Shown: in pieces, positions 17,377 through 24,655 of the stretch | Position numbering within the stretch: position 1 is the first letter of the stretch | How the letters are laid out: the number at the start of each line of letters is the position of its first letter | NCBI GenBank assembly: GCA_038749025.1 | Contig: JBCDIL010000012.1 | Span: 1 to 64,000, forward strand | Length of the DNA stretch: 64,000 bases | Source: JBCAXA01 sp038749025 | GTDB lineage: Bacteria > Pseudomonadota > Gammaproteobacteria > Steroidobacterales > Woeseiaceae | Direction: 5' to 3' | Position numbers and translations under genes: made by a program | The notes under the pieces: model-generated | The model's input: the letters and a program-made list of their open reading frames with translations, nothing else | Told to the model about the DNA's origin: nothing | Database searches by the model: none

Positions 17377-18855
17377 TCAAAGACCTCCTCTAACCAATCG
17401 CACCGACAAGGCCTCGCCGGGACGGACGCTACCCGTAGTGGCATCGCTGAAGTTGACGTAAACCACTGAACTTCCGAAGCGCGTTGATGCGCTCCAGTAA
17501 CCCGTGGCTACTTGGTGCGGGAAGTATTCGCTATCAATATAGGCGCCCGCATCGACGCCGAAATGAAGCAGTGAAACGAGCTCGTGACGTGTTGGGAGAC
17601 GCCAGTCGTCGTAACCGCATAAGAGCGCTGCGTTGATAGCTGCGGCAAAGCTCGCCGTATCGCAGCTATCAATAACCCGACAATCGCCCGCCTCCTGATC
17701 GCGGTCAGTACCCTGGCTGGCTAGTGTCCAACGGTATGTCGACGACGCATCACTTATGTCGCCATCGAGCGTTTTCGTTTCCCATGTAAGGCCCGTGACC
17801 TCGTCGCTAACACAAGCCCAAGGCTGTGTGCCGAAGGCGAGCGTCTGATCGACTAGCGGCACGCCGCTACTGTCTTTTTTGGTGAATACGAAACCGGCGA
17901 CGCCATCACTGTCGTCGTTCACACTGGCATCGCGGCCTGTCTCGCCATCCTGACTGGGATAGGCGTCGGTGCCGGCCGAAGTGCTGGCGCAATCGTTCGT
18001 GTTGGTCATTGCGTTACCGCAGCGGGTAACGCCCGTATCGTTTAAAGGAAAGCCTCGCGTAACGGCTTGATCATCATCAGTAATGGAAATTTGAATTCTG
18101 TCTGCAGCGACTTTCGCCGTTGCCGACACGTTGCTGACCACGGCTTCGAACTGCTCGGACGACTCACGGATGTTATCGTCAACCAACGCGATCAACCATG
18201 TCGCCTCCCGCATCCCTTTTGGAATGACGATGGTTTGCGTCGCAGCGACAAAATCGTCGCTAGCCACGGCCGTCCCATCGGCCGTCGAAACGTCGAAAGA
18301 AACATCGCCGCGCGCCAAGGCGGACAACTGAAACGTGACGATGGCTTCTGCCCCTTGGCCTTCGACGACGGGGGCCGCAGAGAGCGAGAGCTCCGGTGCG
18401 GGATCGTCGTCGATGAGGGTACCCACACCCGTCGTTTTGGTGATCGAGATGCCGGCCGGTGCGTTTGACAGTTCGACCGTAAAAGTCTCGTCGTCTTCAT
18501 CGTTCGGATCATCAATAACATCGATGCCGACAGTCGCTGTCGTCTGACCGGCTGGAATCGTCACGATGCCGGACGCCGCGACAAAGTCACTGCCCGCCTC
18601 GGCGCTGCCATTTGCCGACGCGAAGTCGACAGAAGTATCGACATTACGGCTTTCGCTCAGCGTCACGTTCAAGGAGACAACCGCGCCACCGGCTTCTGTT
18701 GCCGAACCATCGGCGATCGACAATGTGACCTCGCTTGGTGGAGGGTCATCATCCGGCGGTGGATCAGCGGCGCCGTTGGTTGATCCACCGCAGCCAGAGA
18801 GCGACACCAGCAACAGTGATAGCAGCGCTATCGGCATCGACGTGCGTACGGGCAT
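17377..18855 (-). CDS. Lipoprotein with two Calx-beta domains and one Lcl_C/DUF1566 domain
   Basis: A 492-residue lipoprotein, first gene of the module-2 operon. The ATG at 18855 is preferred (AAGGAG eight bases upstream; lipobox LSGC follows) over an upstream in-frame start. After a Pro/Asp linker come two Calx-beta domains (for example ASGIVTIPAGQTTATVGIDV and DDPNDEDDETFTVEL) and a C-terminal DUF1566 domain with VTGLTWETKTLDG, DDWRLPTRHELVSLL, GYWSAST and VRLVRGGL. The domain pair matches the downstream neighbour. Probably outer-membrane anchored. Confidence 0.87.
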   Translation of the reverse strand: MPVRTSMPIALLSLLLVSLSGCGGSTNGAADPPPDDDPPPSEVTLSIADGSATEAGGAVVSLNVTLSESRNVDTSVDFASANGSAEAGSDFVAASGIVTIPAGQTTATVGIDVIDDPNDEDDETFTVELSNAPAGISITKTTGVGTLIDDDPAPELSLSAAPVVEGQGAEAIVTFQLSALARGDVSFDVSTADGTAVASDDFVAATQTIVIPKGMREATWLIALVDDNIRESSEQFEAVVSNVSATAKVAADRIQISITDDDQAVTRGFPLNDTGVTRCGNAMTNTNDCASTSAGTDAYPSQDGETGRDASVNDDSDGVAGFVFTKKDSSGVPLVDQTLAFGTQPWACVSDEVTGLTWETKTLDGDISDASSTYRWTLASQGTDRDQEAGDCRVIDSCDTASFAAAINAALLCGYDDWRLPTRHELVSLLHFGVDAGAYIDSEYFPHQVATGYWSASTRFGSSVVYVNFSDATTGSVRPGEALSVRLVRGGL

Positions 18856-18920
18856 AGCAGGCTCCTTCCATCCGAAAAACGGCGTTCTTGGTGTCAGAAA
18901 ACCGAGTTCAGTGGCCGGAG

Positions 18921-18947
18921 GGGCCAAATTTCTTGGGTCGGGCCAAA
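18921..18947. promoter_or_regulatory. Direct repeat GGGCCAAA x2 upstream of the DUF1566 operon
   Basis: The octamer GGGCCAAA occurs at 18921-18928 and again at 18940-18947, a 19-bp period, about 66-92 bases upstream of the first gene of the operon. Such spacing would place both on one DNA face, as for a regulator or sigma site. No standard -35/-10 is seen. Low certainty. Confidence 0.25.
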
Positions 18948-19031
18948 AAATCTGTGTGCAGTTAGTTGCGGTTGCTCGGCCAATAATGGCTGCTTTACAC
19001 AGTGACGGCAGTGTTCGGGCGGCTCTAAGCG

Positions 19032-19433
19032 TCAGTCGTGCGGACCGACCCGCATCCCCCTCCCCCAATACACACTAGCCTCTGCACCGCTGGGGTGGTC
19101 GTAGCATAACGACGGTTGCTGCGATCCAAGCCGCAGCAAATCCAATTCGGAGGGCGGTTGATCGCGCAGCAAGCGGCGCTGTTCCATTTCGCTCAGTGGA
19201 ACAATGGTTCGAAACACAGGGTCGTCGCCGTTGTCCCAGTCGATCGTCTCCGTCGTTACCTGCAGATACCATTGCCCGCACGAGGCACAGCGCCGGAGAC
19301 TGACAATAAAGTGCGACTCAGCGATAAGGTACGTCTCGATCGGGACCGACTTGATCTGCGACCACGCCGATACCGCGTCAGTCGACCAGCATACGGAGCA
19401 CCCTACATTTACACTCAGTTTGCTTGATCTCAT
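19032..19433 (-). CDS. Small hypothetical protein with paired CxxC (zinc-ribbon-like)
   Basis: A 133-residue protein not recognised as a named family. It has two CxxC pairs (C12/C15 as CSVC and C49/C52 as CASC) that could bind zinc, followed by an acidic ETIDWDNGDDPVFR stretch and PLSEMEQRRLL. No signal peptide. It stands alone between the DUF1566 operon (same strand, 176 bases further on) and an AHSA1-family gene on the other strand. The composition looks like a real protein rather than a shadow. Confidence 0.65.
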   Translation of the reverse strand: MRSSKLSVNVGCSVCWSTDAVSAWSQIKSVPIETYLIAESHFIVSLRRCASCGQWYLQVTTETIDWDNGDDPVFRTIVPLSEMEQRRLLRDQPPSELDLLRLGSQQPSLCYDHPSGAEASVYWGRGMRVGPHD

Positions 19434-19514
19434 TAGCTAACGCGTAGCACCGTTGCGGACTATATCGGTAAGCGCAGTGAACACCGCGGCCGGTTACCCG
19501 TCTAAACTCTAGCC

Positions 19515-19907
19515 ATGAGAATCGAAAAGACGATCGCCATCGACACCACTGTTGCCAGGGTTTACGCGGCATGGGTCTCGAACGATACGATCATCCCGCC
19601 GGCAACGCGAATGGACATTGATGCCCGAGTCGGCGGTCATTACATCCTTTACGCGACGACACCAGAGTTTTCCGCGCGAAATAAGGGCACGTTCTCCGTC
19701 GTTGAACCGAATCGACGTCTGGTCTATTCGTGGGAATGGGATAACGATGGCGAGGTCTCGACGATCGACGTCCGCTTCACGGCAAAGGACGATCAAACCG
19801 TTGTCGAATTGGTCCACAGTGGCTTCCACAGCAAAGGCTCGGTGAGCCAGCACGATGCTGGCTGGGACCACTATTTTGCTGGCTTGGCAGCCTATCTCGC
19901 TGAATGA
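19515..19907 (+). CDS. SRPBCC/AHSA1-family protein
   Basis: A 130-residue START-like protein of the AHSA1 type. It begins IEKTIAIDTTVARVYAAWVS, has DARVGGHY (the family's G-rich strand), RRLVYSWEWDND, and ends GWDHYFAGLAAYLAE, matching the GW..+...L..YL helix of the family. Such proteins bind small hydrophobic ligands or act as stress-related co-factors; the ligand here cannot be told. Single gene, converging on galU with three bases between stops. Confidence 0.85.
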   Translation: MRIEKTIAIDTTVARVYAAWVSNDTIIPPATRMDIDARVGGHYILYATTPEFSARNKGTFSVVEPNRRLVYSWEWDNDGEVSTIDVRFTAKDDQTVVELVHSGFHSKGSVSQHDAGWDHYFAGLAAYLAE

Positions 19908-19910
19908 ACG

Positions 19911-20777
19911 CTAGCTTAGGGAGGTCAGATAGTCCCTAAAGCCCGCACCGATCTCTTCGTGTTGCAGCGCGTATTCGACCGTCGCTTCTAAAAAGCCGAG
20001 TTTGTTGCCGCAGTCGTAGCGTTTACCTTCAAACGGGAACGCGTAGGTCGGCACATCGTCCAGCTGCGCCGCGATTGCGTCGGTGAGTTGTATTTCCCCG
20101 CCAGCGCCACGTCCGATGGTCTTCAACACATCGAAAATACTGCCGTCGAGCAGATAGCGGCCGACAACCGCTAGATTTGATGGTGCGACATCCGGTTGTG
20201 GCTTTTCCACCATGCCACTGATTCGCTGCAACGCATTGCCTTCGTGTAACGAGACAATCCCGTAACTTGCCGTCTTTTCCTTTGGCACCGTCTGCACGGC
20301 TAGCGCAGCACCACCGTGCTGAGCGTAAAACTGCGCCATCTGTTTCAGGCACGGCGTCTCGGCTTTGATCATGTCGTCCGGCAAATGGACGAAGAACGGC
20401 TGATTGCCGACTGCCGGTTCGGCGCAGAGTACGGCGTGCCCAAGACCCAAAGGCTCTCCTTGCCGTATGAACGTACACGACACGCCGGTCGGTTTTATGG
20501 CTCGCACGATGTCGAGCAGTTCGCTCTTGCCGCCTTCGTCGAGCGCCCGCTCAAGCTCCGGATCGACATCGAAATGATCTTCAATTGAGCGTTTTGATGC
20601 GTGCGTTATGAAAACCAAATTCGTGGCGCCGGCCGCGACAGCCTCCTCAACCGCATACTGTATGAGCGGCTTATCGACGATCGGCAGCATCTCTTTCGGG
20701 CTGGCTTTGGTTGCTGGAAGAAAACGTGTCCCGCGACCCGCGACAGGGAAAACGGCGGCTTTGACCGACTGCGGCAT
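19911..20777 (-). CDS. galU: UTP--glucose-1-phosphate uridylyltransferase
   Basis: Makes UDP-glucose from UTP and glucose-1-phosphate for envelope polysaccharides and LPS. The 288-residue protein has the nucleotidyltransferase signature AVFPVAGRGTRFLPATKASP near the N-terminus, KEMLPIVDKPLIQYAVEEA, and VHLPDDM for the metal-binding Asp. Length is normal for bacterial GalU. Single gene, cytoplasmic. Confidence 0.96.
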   Translation of the reverse strand: MPQSVKAAVFPVAGRGTRFLPATKASPKEMLPIVDKPLIQYAVEEAVAAGATNLVFITHASKRSIEDHFDVDPELERALDEGGKSELLDIVRAIKPTGVSCTFIRQGEPLGLGHAVLCAEPAVGNQPFFVHLPDDMIKAETPCLKQMAQFYAQHGGAALAVQTVPKEKTASYGIVSLHEGNALQRISGMVEKPQPDVAPSNLAVVGRYLLDGSIFDVLKTIGRGAGGEIQLTDAIAAQLDDVPTYAFPFEGKRYDCGNKLGFLEATVEYALQHEEIGAGFRDYLTSLS

Positions 20778-20842
20778 TTAACTACTCCGACCTTACGCTC
20801 GGTGCGATGGTAACAACGTGGCGCTGCTGAAAACAGCACAGC

Positions 20843-20870
20843 GCGGCGGCGTGACCAGACACGCCGCCGC
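20843..20870. terminator. Perfect GC-rich hairpin downstream of comEA, without U-tract
   Basis: A ten-base-pair inverted repeat (GCGGCGGCGT/ACGCCGCCGC, eight-base loop) begins 12 bases after the comEA stop. Neither strand has a clear T-run directly after it, so it is a transcription-end or mRNA-protecting hairpin rather than a classical intrinsic terminator. Confidence 0.45.
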
Positions 20871-20881
20871 TCTTGGCATGG

Positions 20882-21175
20882 CTAAGGTTTGGCGGACTTC
20901 GGTCTCGCGGGTTTGCCCAGCGTTATAATCGCCCGATTCTGATCGATAATTGCCTTGCCGATTCCGTCGACTTTCGCCAAATCGTCAATCGATCGAAACG
21001 GCCCGTTTGAGCGCCGATAATCGACGATTGCCGCCGCTTTAGCGGCGCCGATACCAACGAGGTTGGCGGCCAGTTCGGCAGGACCAGCCGCATTGATGTT
21101 GACCTCCGCGGCTTGGATGGGGCTGTTTGCTAGAGCTAACGCCAACGCAGCAGCGGCGACTAGGTTTCGAATCAT
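20882..21175 (-). CDS. comEA: ComEA-family helix-hairpin-helix DNA-binding protein
   Basis: A 97-residue periplasmic protein with a signal peptide (IQA-A) and a tandem helix-hairpin-helix domain (INAAGPAELAANLVGIGAAKAAAIVDYR...IDDLAKVDGIGKAIID). ComEA-type proteins bind incoming double-stranded DNA during natural transformation. The ATG at 21175 is chosen for AAGGAG just upstream; an upstream in-frame ATG lacks one. No other competence genes are nearby. A short Lys/Pro tail follows the domain. Confidence 0.88.
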   Translation of the reverse strand: MIRNLVAAAALALALANSPIQAAEVNINAAGPAELAANLVGIGAAKAAAIVDYRRSNGPFRSIDDLAKVDGIGKAIIDQNRAIITLGKPARPKSAKP

Positions 21176-21301
21176 CAGGACTCCTTGAATTTTCCGACGC
21201 GGCATAGGCTGCCGCAACAGCGAGAAGTCTCAGCCAATTAGCCGGCGACTCGCATGCCGAAAAAATGGGTAGTTCCTGCAGGTATGCGGTCGCCACCACG
21301 C

Positions 21302-22654
21302 TTAAGGCGCGACAACCGCTGGGCTTTGTCGCTCGGCCGGATAGACAAACCAGATCAAACCCAATGAAAAGGCATTCAATAAGGCGGGCGCGAGCGCAAA
21401 TCCAATCGCGATCCCGAACATGGCATTGTCAGTTTGCACCGCCTGGCCGGCGATGAATCCACTGGTCTCGAGTAGCAAGCCAACCAGCAACGTCCCACCG
21501 AGCGCGAACCCGGTCTTATCAATGATTGAAAACAAGGCCGAAAAGAGTCCAGCCCGCGAGCGACCGAGCGCCAAACGGTCATTCTCGATCACATCTGCCA
21601 ACATCGAGAAAGCCGACGTAAAACAGGCCGACTGAAACATCCCCATCAGCAGACCGCCGACATAGATCCACGGTGCATTCTGCGAAGGCGCGAACGCGAT
21701 GACCAGCAAAGCCGCCGTGTACCCAAGCAAACCGATGACATAGACGTTGCGCCGACCGATCCGTCGCGCCGCGCTCACCCACAACGGCTGGATACCAATG
21801 GCCATAACACTGGTCAGCAACACCATAATGCCGATCGTCTCGAGCGGTCGCGCGAACGCAAGGTTAAAGGTGAATAAGTACGCAAGCGTTGCGTATGCCA
21901 TCCCCATTGCACAAAGCTGGCTAAAGAACGCCATCATCAGACCGATCGCCGCTCGATTGCGCACGATCGAGCGCCAGTCCGGTCCGTCGGTGTCACCGGT
22001 CGATGCGTTTGCGGCGGCAACGTCGTCAGCCCCCACCCTGCGGTTATCAATCGAGCGGCTACCCGCCCAGGCGACTACCAGCGTAACGGCGCAGAGCCCG
22101 GCCAACACGTAGGCCATGGCCGCGTAGCCGTCAGCGCCACCGCCGAAGCGTCCGACCAAAATTGGCGCCAGCGAGGCTGCGACCAAAAGGCCCACACCCG
22201 ACATCGCCGTGCGCCATGCCATCGCTGCAGTACGCGTATCACGATCGTCAGATACCTCGGTACCGATGGCCAAATGCGGTACAGAAAATAACGAAAAAAC
22301 AAGCATATAAGCCGACAAAATCAAAGCCACATAAAGCGCTCGGCCCGATTCAGTCGACGCGCTCGGCGCTTGAAACAGCAGGATCAAGAAGACCGGCGAT
22401 AGCAATGCGCCGGCTAGAATTAGGCGTACTCGTCGTTTGCCTTGTCGTAGCCGGTCACTAAGCCAACCCGCACCAATATCGGCTAAGACGGCAACCACCA
22501 ATTTCGGCCCGAATATCGCCGTACCTGCAAGCGCTGGCGAGATTCCGAGCACCTGCGTCATGAAGAAAAGCAGCAATAGAGAGGGAACGTCGCGGTAGAT
22601 CTGCACCGCGATTTGCCCGATCGACCAGGCCACTGTTTCCCAACGCGAGTTCAT
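21302..22654 (-). CDS. MFS transporter of the GPH (glycoside-pentoside-hexuronide) type
   Basis: A 450-residue inner-membrane transporter with about 12 hydrophobic segments. The N-terminal YRDVPSLLLLFFMTQVLGISPALAG and the loop ADIGAGWLSDRLRQGKRR match MFS_2/GPH symporters, which usually move sugars with Na+ or H+. The substrate cannot be told. Start choice is uncertain: ATG 22654 just after the lapB stop has no strong Shine-Dalgarno; GTG 22687 is possible. It follows lapB by 19 bases and may be co-transcribed, though no functional link is known. Confidence 0.85.
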   Translation of the reverse strand: MNSRWETVAWSIGQIAVQIYRDVPSLLLLFFMTQVLGISPALAGTAIFGPKLVVAVLADIGAGWLSDRLRQGKRRVRLILAGALLSPVFLILLFQAPSASTESGRALYVALILSAYMLVFSLFSVPHLAIGTEVSDDRDTRTAAMAWRTAMSGVGLLVAASLAPILVGRFGGGADGYAAMAYVLAGLCAVTLVVAWAGSRSIDNRRVGADDVAAANASTGDTDGPDWRSIVRNRAAIGLMMAFFSQLCAMGMAYATLAYLFTFNLAFARPLETIGIMVLLTSVMAIGIQPLWVSAARRIGRRNVYVIGLLGYTAALLVIAFAPSQNAPWIYVGGLLMGMFQSACFTSAFSMLADVIENDRLALGRSRAGLFSALFSIIDKTGFALGGTLLVGLLLETSGFIAGQAVQTDNAMFGIAIGFALAPALLNAFSLGLIWFVYPAERQSPAVVAP

Positions 22655-22673
22655 CTCGGATCGCGGCGTTTCG

Positions 22674-23873
22674 CTACCAATCGACACGCTCACCACGCAC
22701 CAACGAGTCGAATCGCACCTGATTAGCTGGCTTTTGCGTCTCCCACGATTTACAGCTCGGGCAGTGCCAGAGTAACGACATGCTGGAGAAGCCACACTCA
22801 CTGCAACGATACTTCGGCGTTTTTGTTGCCAACCGTGATAGGCCGGCCTTCACCTTCGTAAGCGCTTCGTCGGCTACCGCGCTGTCTTTCACGGCAGACA
22901 CGTCGATAAACTCGGCGAGTGTTGGCTCATTACCAACGTAGTCGCTGAGACATCGTTCAAGAACATCGCTATCGAGATCAGGGTGTAGCACGGCAACGTA
23001 AGCCAACGCATGTGAAATCTCCGGCTGCTTCGCAACGCGCTCTGCCAACGCAGCCTCCAGCTCGCCGAGTTTGCCATCGGCTGCGTACATCACGTGCAGG
23101 CGCGGCAATACCTCCACGATCAGATCAGTGTTTTCCTCGACAACGCGCCAATACAATTTGTAAGCCATCGCCGTATCGCCGGTTTTTTCGGCGAGTTCGG
23201 CGCGAATCAACGTGCCACGTGTGGTTCGACCGCGCCCCGATTGCGCGTCACGAAGAAACTGCCGTGCCGATGCGTAGTCCGCACGCTCAATCGCCTGTTC
23301 GGCCAATTCACAATGATAGTGCGCGACACTGCGCGAGACCTCCTCGCCGCCACGCGATTCCAGTTTCCGGCCGACGTCAATCGCTTTATCCCAATCGCGC
23401 TCCTGTACGTAGATGCGCGTGAGGTGTTTTAAGGCCTGGTCGCGATAGTCGCCGCTCTCGATCAACGACAAAAACAACGATTCGGCGCGATCCAAGAGGC
23501 CAGCCGTCATGTAGTCGCGGGCCAGCGAGTACAGTGCCTGCTGGCGCTGCTCCTCCGGTAGCCCCGGCCGAGCAATGATGTTTTGGTGAATCCGGATTGC
23601 CCGATCGACTTCGCCACGACGTCGAAACAGGCTCCCTAGCGCAAAGTGCGTCTCGATCGTTTCATCGTCAACGCGCACCATACGTAGAAACAGATCGACA
23701 GCTTGGTCAGTTTGTTCGTTCAGCAGGAAGTTAAGCCCTTTCAGGTACTCAACGTTCAAGTACTGGTGGTTCTCCTGTGGCCTATCGCGCTCCCACAGGT
23801 AACGAATCGACCAGCCAGCCGCCGTTAGTAACACGAAAAACCCTGCGAGCAGAAAAGCCTGTTCGCTAGGCAT
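22674..23873 (-). CDS. lapB: LapB (YciM), LPS-assembly TPR protein with rubredoxin-like zinc ribbon
   Basis: A 399-residue inner-membrane-anchored protein that in Enterobacteria regulates LpxC turnover with FtsH and couples LPS synthesis to export. One N-terminal membrane helix (about 5-22) is followed by many TPR motifs and a C-terminal metal-binding ribbon with YRCSECGF and WHCPSCKSW (two CxxC). Length fits the family. Downstream of lapA, as is usual. Confidence 0.95.
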   Translation of the reverse strand: MPSEQAFLLAGFFVLLTAAGWSIRYLWERDRPQENHQYLNVEYLKGLNFLLNEQTDQAVDLFLRMVRVDDETIETHFALGSLFRRRGEVDRAIRIHQNIIARPGLPEEQRQQALYSLARDYMTAGLLDRAESLFLSLIESGDYRDQALKHLTRIYVQERDWDKAIDVGRKLESRGGEEVSRSVAHYHCELAEQAIERADYASARQFLRDAQSGRGRTTRGTLIRAELAEKTGDTAMAYKLYWRVVEENTDLIVEVLPRLHVMYAADGKLGELEAALAERVAKQPEISHALAYVAVLHPDLDSDVLERCLSDYVGNEPTLAEFIDVSAVKDSAVADEALTKVKAGLSRLATKTPKYRCSECGFSSMSLLWHCPSCKSWETQKPANQVRFDSLVRGERVDW

Positions 23874-23932
23874 TAGAGTCCAATCCCGCTAACACTGACT
23901 GCCCGGATGAGCCATTGCGCGAGACGCACGTG

Positions 23933-24232
23933 CTAGTCCCTAACATCCTGCAGTGGCAGGCTTCGTAAACTCGATACTTCGGCTTCAGCTAGGCGTAACT
24001 GTTTACGGAGCTTGCGCCGGTCGTTGGCGACGCGCAGTAAGTAGAGCGTACAACTGAGTAGGCCGAACACCCAACCGACAACCAATGCTGCGACGAAGGC
24101 GGCCGGTAACGCCGCATCGACTTTCGAGAAACCGAAGTCGAGAGACACACGGCCGGGATTTAGGCCCCAAAAAACCACAACGGCGGCCGCAACGAGCAGC
24201 ACGACAACGAAGACGAAAAGTCGACGAATCAT
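23933..24232 (-). CDS. lapA: LapA-domain (DUF1049) inner-membrane protein
   Basis: A 99-residue protein with two membrane helices (about 3-22 and 43-67) and a basic/acidic coiled tail, the usual LapA layout (LNPGRVSLDF, then a helix and RKLRKQLRLAEAEVSSL). LapA works with LapB in LPS assembly. It sits between ihfB and lapB, the conserved gammaproteobacterial order. Confidence 0.92.
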   Translation of the reverse strand: MIRRLFVFVVVLLVAAAVVVFWGLNPGRVSLDFGFSKVDAALPAAFVAALVVGWVFGLLSCTLYLLRVANDRRKLRKQLRLAEAEVSSLRSLPLQDVRD

Positions 24233-24267
24233 GAGCGGACTATACCGCGCCAGCGCTCCTGGGGGGA

Positions 24268-24570
24268 TCAGTTTTTGATCGGCAGGTGACGGTTCTGATT
24301 CACGCGCTCACGCAAACTTTTGCCGGGCTTGAAATGCGGCACGTATTTACCGGAGAGTGATACCGGCTCACCGGTCTTGGGGTTACGACCTTGCCGAGCA
24401 GGTCGGAAGTGCAGAGAGAAGCTGCCAAAGCCGCGGATTTCGATGCGCTCACCATTGGCCAATGAGTTACTCATAATTTCAAGCAAATGTTTCACCGCCA
24501 GCTCCACGTCTTTGGCGGCGAGGTGTTTTTGCTTGCGAGCTATCAGCTCAATCAATTCCGATTTGGTCAT
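24268..24570 (-). CDS. ihfB: Integration host factor subunit beta
   Basis: A 100-residue DNA-bending protein that pairs with IhfA. It begins MTKSELIELIARKQ, has IEIRGFGSFSL and the beta-arm RQGRNPKTGEPV, and YVPHFKPGKSLRERVN. The normal HU/IHF length and its place between rpsA and lapA support IhfB rather than HU. Confidence 0.97.
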   Translation of the reverse strand: MTKSELIELIARKQKHLAAKDVELAVKHLLEIMSNSLANGERIEIRGFGSFSLHFRPARQGRNPKTGEPVSLSGKYVPHFKPGKSLRERVNQNRHLPIKN

Positions 24571-24616
24571 GACGCGTATCGCTTGTTAGTTCGGCCTAGC
24601 ATTACCTGCAGTACGA

Positions 24617-24641
24617 ACGGGGCGACTTAACGCCGCCCCGT
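24617..24641. terminator. GC-rich hairpin downstream of rpsA, without U-tract
   Basis: An eight-base-pair stem (ACGGGGCG/CGCCCCGT) starts 14 bases after the rpsA stop. No T-run follows on the minus strand, so ribosomal protein transcripts may partly read through to ihfB. Confidence 0.45.
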
Positions 24642-24655
24642 TAGCACGTTCTGGG

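Noticed and set aside
13912..18855. A diversity-generating retroelement acting on the DUF1566 proteins
   Set aside because: No reverse transcriptase, template repeat or accessory gene is seen within this window.
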